A DNA stretch of 64,000 nt from Misgurnus anguillicaudatus (lineage: Eukaryota; Chordata; Actinopteri; Cypriniformes; Cobitidae), in assembly GCF_027580225.2 (NCBI RefSeq), contig NW_027395283.1, positions 7,444,501-7,508,500 on the forward strand. Direction: 5' to 3'. Below the pieces are notes generated by a model. The model saw nothing but the letters and a program-made list of their open reading frames with translations, did not search any database and was not told the origin of the DNA. How positions within the stretch are numbered: position 1 is the stretch's first letter; every line of letters begins with the position of its first letter. Below are positions 56,380-64,000 of the stretch, piece by piece. A program made the position numbers and the translations under genes.

Positions 56380-56784
56380 AGGAATAGTCTACCCTTTTGC
56401 CATATTAAACTATGTTATTACCTCAACTTAGACGAATTAATACATATCTATATTTTTTCAATGCGTGCACTGTACAGCGCGTCATGAATGTGTTAGCATT
56501 TAGCCTAGCCCCATTCATTTCTATGGTACCAAACAGGGAAGCCACCAAACACTTCCGTATTTTCTCTATTTAAAGACTGTTACATGAGGAGTTATACCAG
56601 TAAGTATGGTGCCACAAAATAAAACTTTTTTTTGGTACCATAGGAATGAATGGGGCTAGGCTAAATGCTAACACATTCACAACGCGCTGTACAGTGCACG
56701 CATTGAAAAAATATAGGTATGTATTAATTCGTCAAGGTTGAGGTAATAACATAGTTTAATATGGCAAAAGGGTAGACTATTCCT
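56380..56784. mobile_element. Kolobok-like element (TTAA target)
   Basis: Ends AGGAATAGTCTACCCTTTTG and its mirror, arms about 180 bp, TTAA at 56376-56379 and 56785-56788. Arms include TAGCCTAGCCCCATTCATT and complement. Non-coding. Confidence 0.85.
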
Positions 56785-57121
56785 TTAACATTGTAATGCA
56801 CCTTTGCGTGAAGTGGAAAATCGATCCCTGAGCGATCGATCACAAATAATTCAGCACCTTCACTTGGGACAGCAACATTGTTACGTCGAACTTAGAGGCA
56901 GCGTGTTAAGAAGCTTCCTAATAGAGACACTTCGGGGAACACACTTAGGAACACAAACAACTTTGGTAAGATATATCTTTTTGAGTCTTCTTAGCGCGTT
57001 AAGAGTGAAAGTTATCGGGGAACCGGGCCCAGAAACTTTACATTTTAGTGTGGTTTTTTTCGTACAGTTTATGTTTAACTAAACCTCAGTACATGTGTGA
57101 CTATCAGAGAGATGATCTTAC

Positions 57122-57298
57122 CACAGTATCTCCAGTTTACAGTCAGGATTCTTCAGTACATCAGAGATCAGCTTCACTCCTGAATCTCTTAGATTATAAT
57201 TCTTAGACAGATCCAGATCTCTCAGGTGTGATGGGTTTGATCTCAGAGCTGAAGTCAGAGCAACACAACCTTCATCTGTGATATAACAACAACACAAC
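57122..57298 (-). CDS. LRR exon of NLR gene B
   Basis: 177-bp exon, acceptor TTCTCTACAG, donor GTAAG, phase 2. Encodes CCYITDEGCVALTSALRSNP, LDLSKNYNLRDSGVKLISDV and LKNPDCKLEIL. It is one codon longer than the two 174-bp exons because of an extra residue in the repeat loop (SKNYNLRDSG). In minus-strand order it precedes 45561-45734. The NACHT exon of this gene must lie beyond 64 kb. Confidence 0.85.
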
Positions 57299-58012
57299 CT
57301 GTAGAGAACAGAGACACACAGTTTGTTCACACACAGATCAAATCTACAGTGAGTTGAATTTGTTTCTCTTCTGTCATCATTTAGTGTTTATGAACATTTT
57401 CATTTTAGTTTATTTATGTGTGTTTGTGTTTTACTGAAACACATCAGTGAGATTTACAAGTAAATGAACTTCATCAGTTTATGTTTATATTAACTGTGTG
57501 ATTTATTTTTTATACAGTAATGAAATCAGATTTCTCTCATCAGACATCACAACACTAAATTTTCTCTTATGTTTTTATTTCTGAATGATTTTTGTTTTTT
57601 ACTTTTGTTCATAATTCAATTTTAATGTTTTATGTTTGTGATTTTCAGTAAGAGTTAAAGTGTTGTGATGAATGTTGAATAAAATCAGCTTCAGTTATCA
57701 AATACATTACTGAGATTAAATTAAAATAAACTATTCAACATTTAAAGTGGACTAAAACTTTTTATAAATGTTGTCTTTGAATTTTGAACAATACTTGTCT
57801 GAGGACATCTTAGGGTGTTTTCAGACCCGAGTCTATGTTTCAGAACCTGCTGCTTTTCTTCTCGGTTCAGTTTTTTTAGTCATATGTGAACACGGCAGGG
57901 GCGGACTGCTTTAGTCTATGATCACAGCAGACACAACTACCAGATGAAGATCAATAAAACACTCCCAGGAGGTTCACAACAAGATTACAATATGCCCGGG
58001 ATATGTTGTGCT
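57299..58012. other. Intron of gene B, no further feature
   Basis: AT-rich; no repeat ends or ORFs recognised. Confidence 0.4.
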
Positions 58013-58020
58013 GTTGGCGG

Positions 58021-59579
58021 CAGGGGTGCCGCTAGCATTTTTGGGCCCTATGAAAGAATATGAGGTCGGGCCCCCACCATACCCATTTCGCACCAAACAT
58101 ACAATCACCTACTGTAGCTATTCAAAATCTTTGTCTGTAATTTAATAATACAGAACTGTTTATTTTGCTATTGTTTTGACCCCAATTAACAGTATTTATA
58201 GATACTTACAATGTCTGCAGCTAAGATAATTTATTGCGCAATGTAAATGTAATTGAAAAATACAGTACATTAATCAAATAATCAGAGAAAATGCAACATT
58301 ATTAAACATAGATTAAAGATAATTGTGACCATGCCTGTGAAAACCCAGCTGAAGTATTTCTTTGTGATTTACTGTTTTCCACATAAAATCATTCTATATA
58401 ATGTAAAGAACATTTTGTGAAAATATGAACTTTATATCTTTAATATTGACTGAGTAATGTCATGTCAGCGATTGAAATCATAGTGAAATTAATGCTTGAA
58501 ATTAAACTGTGATGCTTTTATCTCACAAAAAGATTTGAGGCTTTAGTCTGATTTTCAGAGACCGTCTCAGTGACATACTGTATACTTGAGCTGTTACACA
58601 CATCAATGACATTGTAACATTTAAAAATGGCGAACAACAACAATGCATCTTTTCTATACAGTTACCTTATGCCTCAAATAAGACTGGGTCAAAAATGCTT
58701 GACCAAAGCTTGTATTATAATTATTAGCATTATTTATAAGGTGAAGAACAGGTTTCACACACCAGCAGCTACACTAAAGCAAAAATAACAACAGATCATT
58801 AACGTGAACTCGAGAAAACAGCTAAACTCTTAACGTAAATGATTCTTCAGACTGTTTATTAATCAACAGGACTCTAAAATGAAATGAAGGACAACTGTAG
58901 ATAAACGTCTCCATCTCTCTAACAAACTACAACAACTATAACAGATTACGACAGATTGATTTCTTAAAGCTGTTGCAAGGTGAGAAGCTTTAATATACAT
59001 AACTGGACTAGTTTAGCCTTTGTTGCATTTCTGTTTTATCACAATCAACTTGATTCTCAACTGCCTAAAAATCCTTCCTTGGCATATTGCGTTACAAAAC
59101 ATTGGAGTGTGTAACCGCTAGCATTTCTAGTTTATGTTAGTTAGGTTATACGGGCTACGTTAATTTAAACAGCTTATAAGGGCTGACTTCACGTTAGAAT
59201 CATAACATAAAACAGGGAACGTAAATCACTTTGTGTTTTTTTAAACTGAGGTGAACAGAGCGAAGACTTTACAGTGGAAAGAAAACTGCATTGTATTGCT
59301 CCAGCGTCACATTGTGTAAACTGCATTTATAGTAAGGAAGTGCACATATGCAGATATCATAGAAATTAGCATTAAATACACACACCTTGTTCTCTTCTGA
59401 AGTTCATCCGCATTGTGAGACCGTGGATTAAAGAAGGTGCTAAAACGCAGAGTAAAGACGGGGCGGAGCTAAGAGGGCTCAGCTTAAGGGGATTGTGTGT
59501 GCGGCACAGTCCTTGGCTGAGGCCCCAAAAATTTCATGGGCATTTAGAATCACCCCCCCCCCCCCTTACGGCGCCCCTG
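58021..59579. mobile_element. Non-autonomous hAT element
   Basis: Ends CAGGGGTGCCG and CGGCGCCCCTG, with GCATTTTTGGGCCC and GGGGCC...AAAAATT motifs subterminally. Target duplication GTTGGCGG (58013-58020) and GTTGCCGG (59580-59587), 7 of 8. No transposase in 1559 bp. A (C)n run lies near the right end. Confidence 0.85.
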
Positions 59580-59587
59580 GTTGCCGG

Positions 59588-60110
59588 TAACAACAGTCGT
59601 TAGAGTAACCCCAAACTACAGTTGTATTCAATTCCAAAGGAGTTAAATCAGCGGAATAAAGGATTGACTTCAATCAGAAGTGACCACTAAGATAACATAA
59701 ATGCTTACATAATATTAATGAATAGTAACATATAAGTTACAGCTGTCACTTATACTTACAAGCCTACAGTAATGGATTCATACGCCCTAAAATACTTTTT
59801 TCCTAAACTTTTCACTTTACACATAACCTTTTTATATACATTTATATACGCCAATGGACATTTTGACTTAATTATGAGCGTATGTGACCGTCAAAGCCTG
59901 AAAGATCACAGTTCTGCATGTGCACGTTTGTTCCCACTGAGATGTTATGGACAGCAGACTTTCTTTTGTGTCCCAGCAACTTATTTTGTTAGGGGAAGAT
60001 TAACCATATGGGCAAACTGGGCGAGTGCCCAGGGGCACCAAAGTCTTAGTGGCACCAACTGAAACCAGCAATAAAAAATTATTTTATAAAATTACAAAAG
60101 TACTTGCTCT
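59588..60110. other. No gene; short hAT-like scrap at the right
   Basis: The stretch 60002-60064 (GGGCAAACTGGGCGAGTGCCC then AGGGGCACC) looks like a repeat end. The rest shows nothing recognisable. Confidence 0.35.
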
Positions 60111-60864
60111 TTAACCCCTTTGCAATCCTGCTATATTTTGCAAAAACGCCTAAAAAAAACATACCCAAAGTAAATTGCATACTGTTCTTGAAGTATTTGG
60201 AGTATATGCATGGTTTTGATGTCTTTTGAAAGGTGAGACTCTGAGGTTTGTTTCTATACAGTCAGAATCACTGTAAGTCTTACTGTTATAAAGTAATAGA
60301 ATTTTAAACACACTGAAAGAGAGGAAAAAAATATTCCGCCTACTTTTTTTTTGTAAACAGTTGCCTGCAGAGGACTAATAATGGGGAGCTATTAGCTGGA
60401 AAACACATTGGGATCATAGCATGAAGCCTTACAAAGCTTTACCAAGCAAATTTGATTACAATATCTTAGAAAATGTGTCTTTTTCACATGTTTATCCAAG
60501 TTTATGTCTAGGCGGCCTTCTATAAAGGGCACTTGGAGACACCAAATGGCCCTTTGTAACCATTGACATAAAATGCTGTTTTTCTTGAATGCTTCAATGT
60601 ACAATCATATTTTTGGGCTCTAATGAAAGTTTACACTTAGAGCTACTCTATTTCATGTCCAAATTCACTGTCAATAATTGCTGACACATAGTAAATGAAG
60701 CATAAACACTTTATAGTGTTGAAAAAAACTATATTCTTGAAACTATACTTGTAAAAATAAAGATACAAAACAAGTTCTATAGTAATAAAATACTTTTAAT
60801 ATTAGAAAAACCACAATCTAAATATATAAATGTATATAAAAAACTATTTAGAAATTTTACAATA

Positions 60865-62117
60865 TTACAGGTTATTGGCAACATGCCACTCGTTATTACA
60901 ATCACGGCTTGGCAAAAAGCACAAAGGCACATCACATGAAGAACATTTTACAGTAGTCTTTGCATGGCAGTGCCTGCACCTTAGACGAACTGTGGTGCCG
61001 TCTCCACTAATATGCAAAGGCTTGTGATGTGCTCTGTGTGAAGTGGGCGATGGAGCGGGTATGTCAGCAACCGCTGCCAGCTACTCACTAGTGTCTCCCT
61101 AAATGCCTTCTGGTGCATTGGCACCTCCCCTTTACCTTTTGTGATATGCTTGTAAATCAGTAAGGCATTCACAGTGGCAATGTCTTAGAAATGATAAAAA
61201 AGGTCTTATACCAATTCTGGGTTTTGTGGATCAGTTTATAATAGCTGATTAGGGCATTGGAAAGGTCCACTCCAGCATGCACCTGTAAGACAGATACAAC
61301 AACATTGAGTCACATATTTTTTTCATTTATAATCTATATTCTACTATTTTACTTGCATAAAGTAACGCAGAAGCACAGAAGCACACACACACAGGAACAC
61401 ACACACACACGCGCAAATACGGGCACAAATATCTGTGCATGAGCGCATACAAACACACTCTTGCAAGAGCCCACCTAACAAAACACGCATCCACACTCAA
61501 ACCTCAGTACCAACAGTAAAATGTTTCATAATACAATAAAGCACTTACTTATAATCTATATTCTACTATTTTACTTGCATAAAGTAACGCAGCAGCACAC
61601 AAAGACACACACTCAAATACGGGCACAAATACCTGTGCATGAGCGCATACACACTCGTGCAGGGGCTCACCAAACAAAACACGCATCCAAACTCAAACCT
61701 CAGTACCAACAGTAAAATATGTTTTATAATAGAGCACTTACTTATAATCTATATACTACTATTTTACTTGCATAAAGTAACGCAGAAGCACACACAGACA
61801 CACACATGCAAACATGGGCACAGATACCTGTGCATGAGCGCATACAAACACACTCATGCAGGGGCTCACCAAACAAAACACGCATCCAAACTCAAACCTC
61901 AGTACCAACAGTAAAATATGTTTTATAATACAATAAAGCACTTACTTGTCGAGAGTGACGTCTCCCCCATCCAAAAAATCTCTTCCGCTACTGGGTCGAC
62001 GGAGGAAACGCTCTCTTCGTCTGAAACGTCTTCCTCCAACAAATCACTCTCACGCCTGGTACACTGCTCGACAACTTCTTCAAGTGAAAAGTTTCTTTTA
62101 CTTGCTCTTTTCGACAT
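60865..62117 (-). pseudogene. piggyBac transposase-derived (PGBD-like) gene relic
   Basis: On the minus strand the 5' part (61946-62117) starts MSKRASKRNFSLEEVVEQ, is followed by an acidic Asp/Glu-rich stretch as in PGBD N-termini, and ends at donor GACAA/GTAAGT. The 3' part (60865-61172) has VNALLIYKHITKGKGEVP, then a cysteine-rich finger CRHCHAKTTVKCSSCDVPLC and a stop at 60865. The catalytic DDD core expected between them is absent, replaced by the tandem repeats at 61280-61945. Confidence 0.7.
61280..61945. repeat. Three tandem copies of a unit of about 200 bp
   Basis: Each copy contains AATCTATATTCTACTATTTTACT, a CATAAAGTAACGCAG segment, a CA-rich stretch, GTGCATGAGCGCATAC, and AAACTCAAACCTCAGTACCAACAG. 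On the minus strand each copy begins just inside the splice donor of the PGBD-like exon, so the array is intronic and repeats the donor-proximal sequence. Lengths differ because of the CA-rich part. Confidence 0.85.
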
Positions 62118-62160
62118 TGTAAAACTTTTTAGACGCTCAATGCTTTCCTAGCACAGCGTT

Positions 62161-63060
62161 AGCAGCTTTAGCGCACGGCCTCTAGTCACTGTTGGGATTT
62201 ACGCACACAGAGCGCACCAAACAAGTGTATGTTTGTGCACGACCAATCGGGTTACAGGTTGAATCTTTCTAGGGAAGCTTTGTGTCAATCTTTTCAGAAT
62301 CTTATTGGCTATCAGATACGCCCGTCATTTGCAAACTTTGACGCGACAGGATCAATCTATTGTCAATCAAATAGGGGAAGGTCCCATCCTCGCGCAAGGG
62401 CGTTCCTTGCGTATTCTTGCCTGTTGTCACCTCTGAGAAGCACCTATTCGCTCAAATGAGGTGTCAATCAAAAGGGCAGAGTTCAGCGGCCATTTTGACA
62501 TGAACAAATCTGCAATGTTTACAAGTGAAGAGACGCTACACGACCGAATGCGTCGGAGATTTGGTAGATTTGTTGGCTGTTTGTAAATGATACTACTATG
62601 TTCCTTGGATGTTTATTGACATATACATGTGCTGTGGACTAAATATTTCACTGAATTGGATTTACTGGACCCTTCAGAGTGTAACTACACCGTTTTTGTT
62701 GGAATTTTATGGATCTTTGGACTACAAGAAGGCGTTATAGGTCAGTTTACTCATTTTCATACCCTGTTTGTAAGCTGGTTTTTTGGTTGTTGGTTGTTTG
62801 ACAAACACTCTGATTGCACTGACTGTGTTGACTGTATCTTAAAATGGTTTACATCGTTCGAATCACAAGAATCTCAGCTTTTTAATGATATATGATGTGT
62901 TTAGGTTTGTCTTTTTTAAGTTGTTGTATTTCCCAATGTTATCAACCAAAACACACGCAGTGTGCCGCCGACGGTACACCGGATTCGGATCAGGTTAAGA
63001 CGTAAGTTGTTCATCTACTAAGTAAGCGTGACGTGCACAACAGCTTTTTGGAAAATGATC
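62161..63060. other. No recognised gene
   Basis: Contains an 88-codon ORF (62629-62895), hydrophobic and Cys-rich, without a motif I know. Possible 5' flank of the hAT transposase gene that follows. Confidence 0.35.
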
Positions 63061-63073
63061 GGCAGCAGCTAAG

Positions 63074-64000
63074 TGACAGCCAAAAAAAGTACATTAAGCC
63101 ACTTTACACAAAATCCCACAAATATGCAGTTTTTTTTCTCTGGTGCCGAGCAGTCTGTTAGCAGCACTAACAATGATGCAAATTTATGATCTGTTGAGCA
63201 ATCAATTACTGACGGAGACACCACCGATCAAATAAACAGAAGTGCACCTGAAGAGCCAAAGCATCCAGAAACAATCAACCAACAGCTAGACTTAAACTCC
63301 TACACACAGACTGAGATGGATGATGAAACGGACAATCGACGGTTTGCTGTTCATGGTGATCTGGTCTTGTGGGGGTTCATCACAGAAAAAGTGAGGGAAG
63401 AGTTTACAACGTGGAGCTGCAGTCTATCAGAATCAGGCTGCCAAATATCCAACATCTGTACGAGATTGTGGAATGGGGGAAGAACACGTTCTCTTATAAA
63501 TTAATTATTACAGTCTCGTCCCCAAAACAACTTAATTGTTCCTAAGGAATGGCGACTGTAATCCCCGTCAACTGGATTGGTTTATTGTTATTCATGCAAA
63601 CTTTTCTCCTCACAAAATCATACATTTATTACAGGCTTCTGTGACTGGAAACATCTTAAGAGGATATCTGACCATGAAAAGAGTGCGGATCACCGACGTA
63701 ACATGCTTGCTTTAATAAACAGAGCAAAACAAATATCGAGGCCAAGACCAGACCTCTCCCATGTTGATCAGTTGACATTGGTAAGATAAATAATCTGGTA
63801 ACGATGATAATGACTACACTGTGGAACCGGGTGCTAAACAGATTTAAGACAACAAGCATTCATCTGCAAAAAGGCGACATGGTCTTATCCACTGCTGTTG
63901 AACTATTGCAGTCATTACACTTTTATGTTGGCACTACGAGAGCAGTTTGTTGAGGTAGATGAATCTGCTCGTGCTTTTGGTGTTACTCAGACTTAACAAT
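63074..64000 (+). pseudogene. hAT transposase 5' part with TTF-type zinc finger (ZMYM1-like), runs off the edge
   Basis: Plus strand. An acidic, Ser-rich leader with ETDNRRFAVHGDLVLWGFI is followed by the TTF-type finger region at 63577-63789: GLVYCYSCKLFSS, FCDWKHLKRISDHEKSADHR. Further on, in another frame, TTLWNRVLNRFKTTSIHLQK and TAVELLQSLHFYV match the segment C-terminal to the hAT core. The catalytic DDE region expected between is missing and frames shift repeatedly. The gene is degraded and cut by the right edge. Confidence 0.65.

Larger units (their letters stand above)
47458..57032. mobile_element. Candidate paired ends of one large DNA element
   Basis: GGGCCCAGTTCCCC at 47461 and GGGGAACCGGGCCC ending at 57032 are inverted and belong to the family seen at 32976-34451. 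If they are one element, it spans 9.6 kb and encloses the spliced-looking locus at 51.2-54.2 kb. No target duplication is evident, so they may be two unrelated copies. Confidence 0.35.
60111..62160 (-). mobile_element. piggyBac-type element remnant
   Basis: A left terminus TTAACCCCTTTGCAATCCTG resembles a piggyBac TTAA plus CCC(T)TTG end. The coding relic at 60865-62117 lies inside. The matching right terminus was not found. Confidence 0.5.

Noticed and set aside
56804..57082. 92-codon ORF upstream of the gene B LRR exon
   Set aside because: It is within a transposon end shared with 32976-33200; no splice or domain support.
61280..61945. CRISPR-like regular spacing of repeats
   Set aside because: Units are about 200-bp tandem copies in a eukaryotic intron, without short repeats and unique spacers.
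1..64000. tRNA, rRNA or snRNA genes
   Set aside because: No cloverleaf or conserved box A/B-like pattern was recognised by eye; a tRNAscan run would be needed to exclude small degenerate copies.

Overview
The window is nuclear DNA of a ray-finned fish, most likely a cyprinid. The grounds are a fish-type FISNA-NACHT-LRR (NLR-C / NLRC3-like) receptor locus, AT-rich non-coding DNA, and a dense nest of transposon families typical of teleosts (hAT, Kolobok-like, piggyBac, PIF/Harbinger, L2, RTE-like, Ty3/gypsy, a copia remnant). No bacterial-style operon, tRNA, rRNA or CRISPR is visible.

Host genes. Most of an NLR gene (gene A) lies on the minus strand. It has a 5' exon near 35.4-35.6 kb with an ISRE/IRF-like and a CRE-like site beside it, an initiator exon (34586-34684), a short N-terminal exon (32865 to about 33005), a third N-terminal exon (32318-32566), the large FISNA-NACHT exon (23522-25297) and a 174-bp LRR exon (695-868). 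All junctions are phase 2, so the frame can be followed across about 34 kb, although introns hold piles of transposons. Two more LRR exons (45561-45734, 57122-57298) on the same strand lie upstream of gene A and must belong to a second NLR (gene B) that extends beyond 64 kb. Between them are a broken immunoglobulin-domain (CTX-like) exon pair near 36.4 kb and, on the plus strand at 51.2-54.2 kb, a series of well-spliced-looking small exons with a duplicated 21-nt exon.

Mobile elements, left to right. 1-7.1 kb: TA microsatellite, LINE tail, a 1.55-kb foldback element inserted next to the LRR cassette, a second foldback copy carrying a hAT that carries a Kolobok-like element, and a Harbinger-like MITE. 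7.8-22.9 kb: a Gmr1-like Ty3/gypsy element (integrase before reverse transcriptase) with nearly identical 377-bp LTRs, broken by one hAT at gag codon 4 and another in RT; the second hAT carries a full-length-looking L2 LINE and a 1.9-kb LTR element with a GC-rich interior. 25.5-32.3 kb: piggyBac termini enclosing an RTE-like LINE set in a (GT)n tract and an element with a RecQ-helicase-like fragment. 33-34.5 kb: a DNA transposon abutting gene A exon 2. 36.9-50.9 kb: copia, Harbinger and hAT remnants, several MITEs, and an 0.8-kb duplication. 52-60 kb: two Kolobok-like elements, a mariner-type palindrome, a minisatellite MITE and a 1.56-kb hAT. 60.1-64 kb: a piggyBac-derived relic with tandem repeats, then the 5' part of a hAT transposase gene with a TTF-type zinc finger.

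The coding exons look intact while almost everything between them is recent or nested transposon sequence. All family names come from recognition by eye; no database search was run.
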